In this document: piece after piece, positions 49,271-57,528 of the stretch
Layout: each line of letters begins with the position of its first letter
Position numbering within the stretch: the first letter of the stretch is position 1
Origin: an uncultured Eubacteriales bacterium
Lineage (GTDB): Bacteria > Bacillota > Clostridia > Oscillospirales > CAG-272
Assembly (NCBI GenBank): GCA_934467415.1
Contig: CAKSLQ010000005.1
Span: 62,001-126,000 of the forward strand
DNA: 64,000 bases
Direction: 5' to 3'
The notes under the pieces: generated by a model
Databases searched by the model: none
Seen by the model: only the letters and a program-made list of their open reading frames with translations
Told to the model about the DNA's origin: nothing
Position numbers and translations under genes: made by a program

Positions 49271-52024
49271 ATGAAGCGTTTCGGAAGATTCATCCGCCTG
49301 CTTGCCGCGGCGGCGATTCTTTGCATGCTTTGCATGCCCGCGTTTGCCGCCGAGACACGCACGGTGTATGTGGCCGACGGCGGTACGGGGACGGGCGCGT
49401 CGGCATCCGCGCCGTGCGGCAGCCTCGATGCGGCGGTCGCGCTGCTGGAAGGCAAGGGCGGGCGCATCGTGCTCTGCGGGGATACGACCGTCAAAAAGAA
49501 AACGCAGATCCCGGCGCAGTCGGGCAAACTGGAGATCACTTCGGCGGGCGGCAGGCTGATCCTCGCCATGCGGCTGCAATTTCTGCCCGCGCCCGCACCC
49601 TACAACATCGTGATCGACACGCCAATCTCCGTTACGAGGTACACCTACTATATTTTCGGCGGCTATAACAATGTCACCTTTACCGAAAACTGCAAAACCA
49701 AGCTGAAGGACGGCGGCAAGCTCGGCTTCTTCGGCGGCACGATGCCGGAGGCGGACTTTTCCACGCCGGAGGCGGATCTGATCTCGACGCATTCCTACAG
49801 CGTGACGGTAAACGAGGGCGACTTCGCCTATTTCGGCGGCGGCAACTTCCGCAATGTGTCGCAGACCATGCTCGGCAGCCTGACGGCGCCGGTGTCGGTG
49901 ACGATCAACGGCGGGCATTTCGGCACGGGCAGCTACGGCACGGGCAGCAACCGTTCCTATGAGGCGTTCTCGCTCTCGGGCAATTCGGTGCTGGCGGCAG
50001 GCGGCAGCCTGACGATCCATGGCGGCGTGTTCGACTGCCCCGTCTATCTGCAGGGGCGGTACTATTCCATCGCCGACCGACCCGTGCGCACAAGCACACG
50101 GCTCACCGCCGATGCGGCGCTGCAAACGGCGGAGGGCGACATCACGCTGACCATCGACGGCGGCAGCTTTGCGGGCTATGAGATCGCGGCGGCGCAGGTG
50201 ACGCCCGAGTACACCTTCCTGCTTCGCGGCAATCTCGACGTCCACATCGGCGCGGGCGCTGTTTTTGCCGACGGCACCGTGCTGGACGCCACGCAGGTCA
50301 AGGCGCGCGCGGGCGAGAACCGGGCGGCGCGCCTGACGGCGGAGAGCGGCGTCAAGGTGCCGGTCTGCAAGCGCTTTGACTTTATAAACGGCAAGGCACA
50401 GACCGCGGACGAGCCGCTGCGCATCCTCTGCATCGGCGACAGCATCACCTGGGGCACCGGCTCCTCGGCGCCCGCGACCCGCTCCTACCCCGCACAGCTG
50501 CTTGCGCTTCTGGACGCGGCGGGCCGGGAGACGGTCATCACCGACTGCGGCGTTCCCGCCACCGGTGTGCTCGCCTCGGCCAACACCTGCTATCCGAACA
50601 CGTTCACCTGCAACATGGCGTATCAAAATACCGATCCGGACTATATCATCTTCTCGCTCGGCATCAACGATGCACGCACGGCGGGCGGTACAAACGGCGC
50701 GCTGCTGTCCTATACCGAGGATTATACGGCGCTGATCGAGAAGTTTGCCGCGCTGCCGAGCGTGAAAAAAGTGTTTATCACAAGCGCCCTGCCGATGCAC
50801 ACCGCGTCTGCAAGCGACGCGGTATCCCTGCGCGGCGTCACGGTCATCCGCCAGACACAGCGGCACATTGCCGAGACGCTGGCGGCCGGGGACGCGGACA
50901 AGTTTGTCTTTGTCGATCTGTACGCGCTGCTGTTCCCGGAGGCGATGGCGGACATCGAAAACGGCACGAAGAATTTCTTCTGCGCCGCAGACAACCTGCA
51001 TCCGTCGGACGCGGGCTATGTCGTCTATGCAAAGTACATATATGACGCTGTCTTCGGCGGCGTCTGCACGCGCGCGGGCTTTGAAATGTCCGATGTGTAC
51101 ATTTCCGCCGCGGGACGTGTGCGCGGCGCGGGAACCAAGGAAGACCCCGTCAGCAGTCTCCCGGCCGCGCTTGCCCGCCTCGGCAGCGGCGGTACGCTGC
51201 ATGTCATCGGCGAGGTCTCCTCGGCGATGAAGATGTTCACGCCGCTCTATACGGACGGGCTGACCATTGCCGGCGAGGGGACGGGCGCCGTGCTGAAGCT
51301 GTCGGGCGGCCTTTTCAAGGCGGGCAGCGCCGTCACCTTTGACAATATCACGCTGGATGCGGGCGGCGCGTCCGACTTTTACGCCTGCTACAACGACGTG
51401 ACCTTCACCGAGACGGCGAAAACGCGCGGTACATGGAATCTCAAGGTCGGCTACAACCTGTATGCCGACCGCGCGCAGACCCAGCCGGGCGACACGCTCT
51501 ATGACACCGTCGCGAGCGCCTCCGCGGACAAGGATTGCCGCATCACGCTGCTCGGCGGCAGCTTTGTACAGTTTTACGGCGGCAACCGCATGTTTGCGGC
51601 GAACGCGCCCTACGGCACCTACAGCGGCAAAATGACCGTCCGCATCGGCGGCGGCGCCGCGGTCGGCAGCCGCACGACGGTGAGCGCGCTCTGCGGGCAG
51701 AATTATCTCACGGGCAGCGTGGACGCCGAGCTGGACGCTTACCTCACGGACGGCATTCTGCTGGACTTCGCGCCCGCCGGGGCGGACGGCTTTGACCCCA
51801 CCGCCAATACGGGCAGCGTCCGCGCGGTGTTTGCCGACGGTGTGAAGCCCGCGTACACCCCGCTCGGAGACTTTGACGGCGACGGCAAAGCGAATGTGCG
51901 GGACGTGCTCATTGCGCTGCGCGCCGTCATCGGCGGAGACGTGATCGGGGGCAACGCCTATTACGGCAAAAAGACGATTGAGCTGCGGGATGTCGTCTGC
52001 CTGCTCCGCGCCATTGCAAATTGA
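49271..52024 (+). CDS. Secreted SGNH/GDSL hydrolase with beta-helix flanks and dockerin-like tail (paralog 2)
   Basis: This 917-aa tandem paralog of the preceding gene has the same order of parts. A signal peptide ends near AFA (about residue 27), followed by VYVADGGTGTGASASAPCGS, nearly the same as paralog 1. Strand-rich repeats follow (VTINGGHFG, LTIDGGSFAG). The SGNH domain has GDSIT with S391, LGIND and DNLHP with D574 and H577. A second strand-rich region opens with GAGTKEDPVSS. The C-terminal half-dockerin (residues 866-917) has DFDGDGKANVRD, and its second loop is again degenerate. ATG 49271 has GGAGGT 8 nt upstream. Divergence between copies suggests different acyl or sugar targets. 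Confidence 0.85.
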   Translation: MKRFGRFIRLLAAAAILCMLCMPAFAAETRTVYVADGGTGTGASASAPCGSLDAAVALLEGKGGRIVLCGDTTVKKKTQIPAQSGKLEITSAGGRLILAMRLQFLPAPAPYNIVIDTPISVTRYTYYIFGGYNNVTFTENCKTKLKDGGKLGFFGGTMPEADFSTPEADLISTHSYSVTVNEGDFAYFGGGNFRNVSQTMLGSLTAPVSVTINGGHFGTGSYGTGSNRSYEAFSLSGNSVLAAGGSLTIHGGVFDCPVYLQGRYYSIADRPVRTSTRLTADAALQTAEGDITLTIDGGSFAGYEIAAAQVTPEYTFLLRGNLDVHIGAGAVFADGTVLDATQVKARAGENRAARLTAESGVKVPVCKRFDFINGKAQTADEPLRILCIGDSITWGTGSSAPATRSYPAQLLALLDAAGRETVITDCGVPATGVLASANTCYPNTFTCNMAYQNTDPDYIIFSLGINDARTAGGTNGALLSYTEDYTALIEKFAALPSVKKVFITSALPMHTASASDAVSLRGVTVIRQTQRHIAETLAAGDADKFVFVDLYALLFPEAMADIENGTKNFFCAADNLHPSDAGYVVYAKYIYDAVFGGVCTRAGFEMSDVYISAAGRVRGAGTKEDPVSSLPAALARLGSGGTLHVIGEVSSAMKMFTPLYTDGLTIAGEGTGAVLKLSGGLFKAGSAVTFDNITLDAGGASDFYACYNDVTFTETAKTRGTWNLKVGYNLYADRAQTQPGDTLYDTVASASADKDCRITLLGGSFVQFYGGNRMFAANAPYGTYSGKMTVRIGGGAAVGSRTTVSALCGQNYLTGSVDAELDAYLTDGILLDFAPAGADGFDPTANTGSVRAVFADGVKPAYTPLGDFDGDGKANVRDVLIALRAVIGGDVIGGNAYYGKKTIELRDVVCLLRAIAN

Positions 52025-52032
52025 GAAACCGA

Positions 52033-52065
52033 AAAAAGCGGTGCGTATCAAACGCACCGCTTTTT
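52033..52065 (+). terminator. Terminator of the second SGNH gene
   Basis: AAAAAGCGGTGCG pairs perfectly with CGCACCGCTTTTT around a 7-nt loop, 8 nt after the stop. Confidence 0.92.
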
Positions 52066-52138
52066 GCTGCGGCTTGCCGACGGACTGAGCCCTGCGCGGC
52101 GGAATTGTGAAGACTTTGTTAAGCTTTCGGGATAACGC

Positions 52139-52167
52139 TTGCGCGCGCGGCGCAAATGTAGTAAAAT
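52139..52167 (+). promoter_or_regulatory. Probable promoter of the DUF368 gene
   Basis: TTGCGC (52139-52144), a 17-nt spacer and TAAAAT (52162-52167) lie 33 nt before ATG 52201. Both boxes are one or two bases from consensus. Confidence 0.6.
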
Positions 52168-52200
52168 AGGAGCAGAAAAATTTTCGGGAAAAGGAAAAGC

Positions 52201-53046
52201 ATGAAACGTATTCAAATCGGCGGTGCGCCGCTTGAAAATCTGCTGCTGCGCTTTGTGCAGGGGCTGATTATCGGTGTCGGCGGCATTCTGCCCGGCGTCA
52301 GCGGCGGCGTACTCTGCATCGTCTTCGGCCTGTATCAGCCGGTGATGGAGGTTTTCGCCGCACCATTCAAAAATCTGAAAAAGCATCTCGGCCTGCTTGC
52401 GCCGGCGGCGCTCGGCGCGGCGGTCGGCTGCTTCGGGCTTGCACACCTCGTCGGCGCGGCGATGCAGGCCTGCCCCGATTACGCCACGGCGGCGTTCGTC
52501 GGGCTGATCCTCGGCACACTGCCCGCGCTGCTGCGCACCGCACGGGAGCAGCCTGCCTCGCGCGGCTCCGCGCCCGCGTTCTTCACGAGCTTCGCTTTGT
52601 TCTTCGCGCTCTTTCTGTTTCTCGGGCGCGGGGACGGGCTGGCCATCGCGCCGAACTTCTTCTGGTATCTGCTCACGGGCGTGATCTGGGGCGTCAGCAT
52701 CGTGCTGCCCGGCCTCAGCATGTCGAGCATCCTGATCTTCCTCGGTCTGTTCGCACCGCTGGTAGACGGGGCGAAAAGCCTTGATCTTGCGGTGCTGCTC
52801 CCGGTCGGCATCGGCGGCATCGCCGCCATCGCGCTGCTTGCGCGGCTGGTGAACCGCCTGTTCGCGCGTTATCCCGCCGTGATGTCCTATATCATCCTCG
52901 GCATCGTTGCCGCCACCACCATCCCGCTGATCCCGACGCATTTTGCATCGGTTGCGGACTTCTTCGTGCAGCTCTGTCTGATGGTCGTCGGCTTCGCCGT
53001 CGCGCTCACCTTTGACCGTCTCGGCAAAAAGCTCGGCTGCGAATAA
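52201..53046 (+). CDS. popT: DUF368 membrane protein, probable polyprenyl-phosphate translocase
   Basis: This 281-aa protein has about eight membrane segments. The two inverted-repeat signatures of the family are GGILPGVSGG near residue 30 and VSIVLPGLSMSSIL near residue 175. DUF368 proteins (PopT) have been reported to recycle undecaprenyl phosphate across the membrane for cell-wall synthesis. AAAAGG precedes ATG 52201. The gene stands alone and ends in a bidirectional terminator. The family is certain; the symbol rests on that published assignment for relatives. Confidence 0.85.
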   Translation: MKRIQIGGAPLENLLLRFVQGLIIGVGGILPGVSGGVLCIVFGLYQPVMEVFAAPFKNLKKHLGLLAPAALGAAVGCFGLAHLVGAAMQACPDYATAAFVGLILGTLPALLRTAREQPASRGSAPAFFTSFALFFALFLFLGRGDGLAIAPNFFWYLLTGVIWGVSIVLPGLSMSSILIFLGLFAPLVDGAKSLDLAVLLPVGIGGIAAIALLARLVNRLFARYPAVMSYIILGIVAATTIPLIPTHFASVADFFVQLCLMVVGFAVALTFDRLGKKLGCE

Positions 53047-53055
53047 CAAGGGATT

Positions 53056-53097
53056 AAAAAGCACGGTCCGAAACATAGGTTTCGGACCGTGCTTTTT
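53056..53097. terminator. Bidirectional terminator between DUF368 and LysR genes
   Basis: A 19-bp perfect stem (53056-53074 with 53079-53097) encloses ATAG. The minus-strand LysR stop codon (TAA, 53096-53098) lies in its T tract. Confidence 0.93.
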
Positions 53098-53983
53098 ATG
53101 CATCCGCCGCTTCGAGAAGGAGACGCTCCAGCTCCCGCGCGGCGACGCCGAGCGGCTGGTCGCGGCGGCGAAGCAGGCAGACGCTGCGCGGCGGGATCTC
53201 CTCGACAAGGTCGATGATGTTGACGCGCCCGTTTTCACACGCGAAGCGTTCGGGGACAAAGCCGACGCCGAGGTCGGCCTCCACCATCGGCAGCACCTGG
53301 TCGGCGGTCGCCGCCTCGATGTCGGGGGCGAAGGACAGATTGTGCGCGGCAAACAGCTCGGCGTGGAACGCATAGGACATCGTACCCGCCGCCAGCGAAA
53401 TCTGCGGAAAAGCGTTCAGCTCGGCCAGCGTCACGCGCCGCCCGCACAGGGCGGGGAAGGCGCCCGAGCAGACCGCCGCCTCCCGGAACTGCCGCAGGGG
53501 ACGGACGCTGATCGAAGCCGTCTGCTCGACCGGCGTGGTGACCACGGCAAAGTCGGCGACGCCCTCCTGCATGGCGCGCACCGCCTGCGGCGTGGAATGG
53601 TTGCTGATGCGGACGCGCACGCCGGGATAGCGCGTGCGGTACTTTTTCAGCACCGGGAGCAGCAGTCCGCGCAGCGCCACCTCGCTGGCGGCGACGAAGA
53701 CCGTGCCGCTTTGCAGGTTGCGGCTCTCCAAAAGCTCCGCTTCGCCCGCCTCGATGTGTTCAAATGCGATGCGCACATGCGCGTAGAGCTTTTCGCCCTC
53801 CGGGGTCAGCGTCATGCCGCGGCGCGAGCGGGCAAACAGCGGGCAGCCGAGCGCGCTTTCGAGATTTTTGACCGCGCGGGTCAGGTTCGGCTGGTCGGCG
53901 GACAGCACTTTGGCCGCCTGCGAGACGCCGCCGTACCGCGCCACATAATAGAAGATGCGATAATAGTCGTAGTTGGCGTACAT
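53096..53983 (-). CDS. LysR-family transcriptional regulator
   Basis: This 295-aa protein has a winged helix at residues 1-62 (FYYVARYGGVSQAAKVLSADQPNLTRAVKNLESALGCPLF) and a type-II periplasmic-binding-like effector domain (TPQAVRAMQEGVADFAVVTTP, then VEADLGVGFVPE). It is divergent from an aminotransferase-MATE operon with a symmetrical site between, the classic LysR arrangement, so control of that operon and of itself is likely. The effector is unknown. Confidence 0.92.
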   Translation of the reverse strand: MYANYDYYRIFYYVARYGGVSQAAKVLSADQPNLTRAVKNLESALGCPLFARSRRGMTLTPEGEKLYAHVRIAFEHIEAGEAELLESRNLQSGTVFVAASEVALRGLLLPVLKKYRTRYPGVRVRISNHSTPQAVRAMQEGVADFAVVTTPVEQTASISVRPLRQFREAAVCSGAFPALCGRRVTLAELNAFPQISLAAGTMSYAFHAELFAAHNLSFAPDIEAATADQVLPMVEADLGVGFVPERFACENGRVNIIDLVEEIPPRSVCLLRRRDQPLGVAARELERLLLEAADA

Positions 53984-54013
53984 GTCGGTCTCTCCATGTC
54001 AAATTGATATGCC

Positions 54014-54030
54014 GTATATGGCGAATATAC
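54014..54030. promoter_or_regulatory. LysR-type binding site candidate
   Basis: The perfect inverted repeat GTATAT-GGCGA-ATATAC contains T-N11-A and ends 3 nt before the -35 box of the aminotransferase promoter, within the divergent intergenic region 53984-54096. Confidence 0.65.
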
Positions 54031-54032
54031 AG

Positions 54033-54061
54033 TTTACATATGCTTTTATCCGTATTATAAT
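54033..54061 (+). promoter_or_regulatory. Promoter of the aminotransferase-MATE operon
   Basis: TTTACA (54033-54038), a 17-nt spacer and TATAAT (54056-54061) lie 36 nt before ATG 54097. Confidence 0.8.
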
Positions 54062-54096
54062 AGCAATCGGCAAGAAAGTCAAGAGGAGTGAACCGA

Positions 54097-55380
54097 ATGA
54101 AATACACAGAGCTTTCCCCCGCGGCGCTCAAAGCCGAGCGCGCCGCCTGCGAGGAAAAACTGCATACATACACCGCGCGCGGCGCCGCGCTCGACCTCAC
54201 GCGCGGCAAGCCCGCGCCCGAGCAGCTGGCCCTCTCCATGGGGATGCTGGACGTGCTGGATCACCGCAGCGTGACCGACTCCGAGAGCGGCATGGACTGC
54301 CGCAACTACGGCGGGCCGGACGGCATTCCCGAGGCGCGGCGGCTGCTCGCGCACATGCTGGGGACGCACACGGCAAATACCATCGTCGGCGGCAACTCGA
54401 GCCTCGAGCTCATGTTTCTGCTCGTCAGCCACGGCATGACCGACGGCATCTGCGGCGCCCGGCCGTGGAGCTCGGTGGAGCACCGCAAATTCCTTTGCCC
54501 CGCGCCGGGGTACGACCGGCATTTTGCCATCACCGAGCACTTCGGCTTTGAACTGATCCCGATCGCGATGCACGATGATGGGCCGGATATGGACGCGGTG
54601 GAGGCATATGCCGCCGACCCGACCGTCAAGGGCATCTGGTGCGTGCCGAAATATCAGAACCCCACCGGCGTCATCTTCAGCGACGCCGTGATCCGCCGCT
54701 TCGCCGCGCTGCGCCCGGCGGCGGAGGACTTCCGCATCTTCTGGGACAACGCCTACTGCATCCACGACTTTGATGCGGACACGCGGAAGGTCCCCGATCT
54801 GCTGGATCTCTGCACGGCGGCGGGTAACCCCGACCTCGTCTATGAATTCTGCTCGACGAGCAAGATCAGCTTCCCGGGCGGCGGCATCTCCGCCGTGGCG
54901 GCAAGCCCCGCCAACCTCATCGACATCAAGGGCTTCCTGAAATACGCCACCATCGGCCCGGATAAGCTCAATCAGCTGCGCCATGCCCGCTTCTTCAAGA
55001 ACAGCGCAGGGCTGGCCGCGCAGATGCAGAAGCACGCGGCGCTGCTCCGCCCCAAATTCGAGGCGGTGTACGCCGCTCTGCATGCGGAGCTGGACGGTAC
55101 GGGCGTCGGCGACTGGACGGAGCCGCGCGGCGGCTACTTCGTTTCCTACAACACGCCGCGCGGCTGCGCGAAGGCCGTCGTCGCGATGTGCGCGTCGCTC
55201 GGCGTGCGCTTCACCCCGGCGGGCGCGACCTACCCCTACGGCATCGACCCCGACGACCGCAACATCCGCATCGCGCCGTCCTTTGCCGCGGTGGAGGACG
55301 TCACGGCGGCCACACACATCCTCGCACTCTGCACCAAAATCGTCTGCATCGACAAGCTGCTTTCGGAGGCACAAAAATGA
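54097..55380 (+). CDS. Aspartate-aminotransferase-type class-I PLP enzyme
   Basis: This 427-aa protein of the Asp_aminotransf (PF12897-like) branch of fold-type-I transaminases has LDLTRGKPAPEQLALS, RNYGGPDGIPEARRLLA, GGNSSLELMF, the VPKYQNPTGVIFSDAV block, FWDNAYCIHDF, and the PLP lysine in CSTSKISFPGGGIS. Family members transfer the amino group of aspartate or other amino acids to 2-oxoglutarate. ATG 54097 follows AGAGGAG at 8 nt. A MATE exporter gene overlaps its end, and a LysR gene is divergent. That set suggests an amino acid or derivative whose level is sensed, converted and exported. Confidence 0.88.
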   Translation: MKYTELSPAALKAERAACEEKLHTYTARGAALDLTRGKPAPEQLALSMGMLDVLDHRSVTDSESGMDCRNYGGPDGIPEARRLLAHMLGTHTANTIVGGNSSLELMFLLVSHGMTDGICGARPWSSVEHRKFLCPAPGYDRHFAITEHFGFELIPIAMHDDGPDMDAVEAYAADPTVKGIWCVPKYQNPTGVIFSDAVIRRFAALRPAAEDFRIFWDNAYCIHDFDADTRKVPDLLDLCTAAGNPDLVYEFCSTSKISFPGGGISAVAASPANLIDIKGFLKYATIGPDKLNQLRHARFFKNSAGLAAQMQKHAALLRPKFEAVYAALHAELDGTGVGDWTEPRGGYFVSYNTPRGCAKAVVAMCASLGVRFTPAGATYPYGIDPDDRNIRIAPSFAAVEDVTAATHILALCTKIVCIDKLLSEAQK

Positions 55381-56738
55381 ATCGCGATTTAACCGTGGGT
55401 GAGCCCGCGCGCGTCCTGCGCCGGTTCTGTCTGCCGCTGTTCGGCAGCATCATTTTTCAACAACTGTATAACATCGCCGACAGCTTTGTTGCCGGCAAAT
55501 TCATCGGCAACGACGCGCTGGCCGCCGTGGGCAACAGCTATGAAATCACGCTGATCTTCATCGCGTTTGCCTTCGGCTGCAACATCGGTGCGTCGGTCAT
55601 CGTGGCGCAGCTTTTCGGTGCCAAGCAGCATAAGGAGATGAAGACGGCGGTCAGCACGACGTTCATCTTCTGCGGCGTGCTGTGCGCCGCGCTGATGGCG
55701 ATCGGCGGCTTCTTCGGCGACGGACTTTTGCACCTCATCAACACGCCGGAGAACGTCTTTGCCGACTCCAAGCTCTATCTCGATATTTACATCCTCGGTC
55801 TGCCGTTTGTCTTCTTCTACAATGTGTCCACCGGCATTTTCGCGGCACTCGGCGACTCGAAGACGCCGTTTGTCTTCCTCGCCTGCTCCTCGCTCTCCAA
55901 CATCGGCATGGACATCCTCTTTGTCGCGGGCTTCGGCATGGGCGTGGACGGCGTCGCGTGGGCAACCTTCCTCTGCCAGGGCGTCAGCTGCATCCTTGCG
56001 CTTGTGTTTGTCTTCAAGCACCTGCGCGCCGTTGAGACGGCGGAGCGTGCGCCGCTGTTTTCGTGGAAGCTGCTCGGCAAGATCGCGGTCGTCGCCGTCC
56101 CGAGCATTTTGCAGCAGAGCTTCATCTCGGTCGGCAACATCGTCATTCAGGGCGTCATCAACAGCTTCGGTTCGGCGGTCATGGCGGGCTATTCCGCATC
56201 CGTCAAGCTGAACAACATGGTCACCACCTCACTCACCACGCTCGGCAACGGCGTGTCCAGCTTCACGGCGCAGAACCTCGGCGCAGGGAAGTATGACCGC
56301 ATCAAGGCGGGCTTCCGCGCCGGGCTCATGCTGGTGTTTGCGCTCTGCGTGCCGATCATCGCGCTCTATTTCGGCGCGGGTCGCTGGCTGGTCTACATCT
56401 TCCTCGACAGCCCCACCGGCGAGGCGATGGATGTCGGCGTGCAGTTTCTGCGCATCATCTCGCCGTTCTATTTCCTCATCGCGGCAAAGCTCGTTGCCGA
56501 CGGCGTGCTCCGCGGCGCGGGCATGATGGGGCGGTTCATGGTCGCCACGTTCTCCGACCTTGTCCTGCGCGTCGTGCTGGCGCTCACGCTGTCGAAGACC
56601 GCGCTTGCCACCACGGGCATCTGGCTCTCCTGGCCGATCGGCTGGGTCATCGGCATGGCGCTCTCGCTCGCGTTCTACTTCACCGCCAAGTGGCGCAAAG
56701 CCGAAGTTCCCCCCGAGAAGGACGAAAACTGGGTATAA
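55377..56738 (+). CDS. MATE-family efflux transporter
   Basis: This 453-aa protein has twelve membrane segments. It opens with GEPARVLRRFCLPLFGSIIFQQLYNIADSFVAGKFIG, the DinF/NorM-like start, and has internal pseudo-symmetry (VPSILQQSFISVGNIVIQG in the second half). These are Na+ or H+ antiporters for cationic drugs or metabolites. ATG 55377 overlaps the aminotransferase stop by 4 nt with GGAGG inside the upstream gene, so the two are coupled. The exported substrate is unknown. Confidence 0.92.
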   Translation: MNRDLTVGEPARVLRRFCLPLFGSIIFQQLYNIADSFVAGKFIGNDALAAVGNSYEITLIFIAFAFGCNIGASVIVAQLFGAKQHKEMKTAVSTTFIFCGVLCAALMAIGGFFGDGLLHLINTPENVFADSKLYLDIYILGLPFVFFYNVSTGIFAALGDSKTPFVFLACSSLSNIGMDILFVAGFGMGVDGVAWATFLCQGVSCILALVFVFKHLRAVETAERAPLFSWKLLGKIAVVAVPSILQQSFISVGNIVIQGVINSFGSAVMAGYSASVKLNNMVTTSLTTLGNGVSSFTAQNLGAGKYDRIKAGFRAGLMLVFALCVPIIALYFGAGRWLVYIFLDSPTGEAMDVGVQFLRIISPFYFLIAAKLVADGVLRGAGMMGRFMVATFSDLVLRVVLALTLSKTALATTGIWLSWPIGWVIGMALSLAFYFTAKWRKAEVPPEKDENWV

Positions 56739-56756
56739 GTTCACCGCTTTTGCAAA

Positions 56757-56804
56757 AGCGGCTGTCGCAAATGGTTTTACCATTTGCGACAGCCGCTATT
56801 TTTT
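56757..56804. terminator. Terminator of the MATE gene, also facing the Xre gene
   Basis: AGCGGCTGTCGCAAATGG (56757-56774) pairs perfectly with CCATTTGCGACAGCCGCT (56780-56797), then Ts. A second palindrome, CCGCTTTTGCAAAAGCGG (56743-56760), shares its first bases. Confidence 0.9.
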
Positions 56805-56999
56805 GTTTTCGCGTCCGACCAGATAGTCGAGGGTCACACCGTAGTAATCGGCAAGCCGGATTGCCGCCCACAGCGGCATCTCACGCTCGCCGCGCTCGTA
56901 CCGCTGGTATACGGTCAGCTGCATATGCAGGTATGCTGCAATGTCCGCCTGGCGGCGGTCGGCGTCCTCGCGCAAATCGCGTATCCGTGGATAAGTCAT
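56796..56999 (-). CDS. Small Xre-family helix-turn-helix regulator
   Basis: This 67-aa protein is essentially one Xre/Cro HTH domain: IRDLREDADRRQADIAAYLHM, then VYQRYERGEREMPLWAAIRLADYYGVTLDYLVGR. ATG 56999 follows AGGAGGGG; a TTG at 57017 would add six residues. It is divergent from the AT-rich gene set, with two identical-type palindromes in the shared promoter region, so it is the likely repressor of that set and of itself. It is itself GC-rich like the chromosome, unlike the genes it faces. Confidence 0.88.
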   Translation of the reverse strand: MTYPRIRDLREDADRRQADIAAYLHMQLTVYQRYERGEREMPLWAAIRLADYYGVTLDYLVGRENKK

Positions 57000-57049
57000 C
57001 CTGCACCCCTCCTGCAATCCTTGTAAGGTTATGACTTATTCTACACGAA

Positions 57050-57092
57050 AACACCGTTTGGTGTTGACAATAACACCATGCGGTGTTATACT
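57050..57092. promoter_or_regulatory. Twin Xre operators overlapping a consensus promoter
   Basis: AACACCGTTTGGTGTT (57050-57065) and AACACCATGCGGTGTT (57072-57087) are two AACACC-N4-GGTGTT palindromes 22 bp apart. The plus-strand promoter TTGACA (57064-57069)-17-TATACT (57087-57092) starts in the first and contains the second in its spacer, so occupancy would block it. A weaker minus-strand promoter for the Xre gene (TTGTCA region, TAGAAT) also crosses operator 1. Confidence 0.8.
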
Positions 57093-57165
57093 ACGATTGT
57101 AAAGTTGTTGCTGCATCTTGCAGAAAATGACGAAAAAACAAAAAATAGTACAGGGGGAAATGCAA

Positions 57166-57504
57166 ATGGATGGCGAATATGTCTACAACGAAAAAACAGG
57201 AATGCTGCATGTTAAGGGGTGTTGCCCATACACGCAAAGCGGTATACCGCGCAAGTGTAAGGTTTTTGCAACACAGAATGACGCGATTGCGTATGGCGGT
57301 GATGCAGTGCAGTTTTGTCAAGTTTGTCAAGAAGCAATGCATTCTATAAAAGGCGATGGAGGATTAAAGCAAAAAATCAAAGAAGAATTGAAGAACGCTA
57401 TTAAAGAGGAAGAGACAGCACTGAAAGGTCTCGAAGGAGACAGGTTAAGATACTTGCAAGAATCCATAACATGGAAAAAAGAAATTCTGAATAAATATGA
57501 CTGA
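57166..57504 (+). CDS. Unknown protein with a Cys/His cluster (Ada-like metal-binding motif)
   Basis: This 112-aa protein is the first gene of the AT-rich island. The N-terminal half has the pattern H-x3-CC then C-x-V and FCQVCQE near residue 60 (MLHVKGCCPYTQ ... AVQFCQVCQE), like small Ada-type zinc-binding domains. The second half is a charged helical segment (KQKIKEELKNAIKEEETALKGLE). ATG 57166 is chosen because AGGGGG lies 8 nt upstream; starts at 57127 and 57160 are poorer. Its base composition is clearly lower in GC than the flanks. Function unknown. Confidence 0.7.
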   Translation: MDGEYVYNEKTGMLHVKGCCPYTQSGIPRKCKVFATQNDAIAYGGDAVQFCQVCQEAMHSIKGDGGLKQKIKEELKNAIKEEETALKGLEGDRLRYLQESITWKKEILNKYD

Positions 57505-57528
57505 TATAACGAAAGGAGAAAACAGAAA

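Noticed and set aside
46297..52057. Minus-strand frames of about 1,000 codons opposite both SGNH genes
   Set aside because: These are shadow frames of GC-rich genes with no protein-like motifs. The plus-strand genes have signal peptides, catalytic blocks, promoters and terminators.
56743..56797. Overlapping hairpins after the MATE gene as an attenuator
   Set aside because: The next gene is convergent, so nothing downstream on this strand would be regulated. A simple bidirectional terminator explains it.
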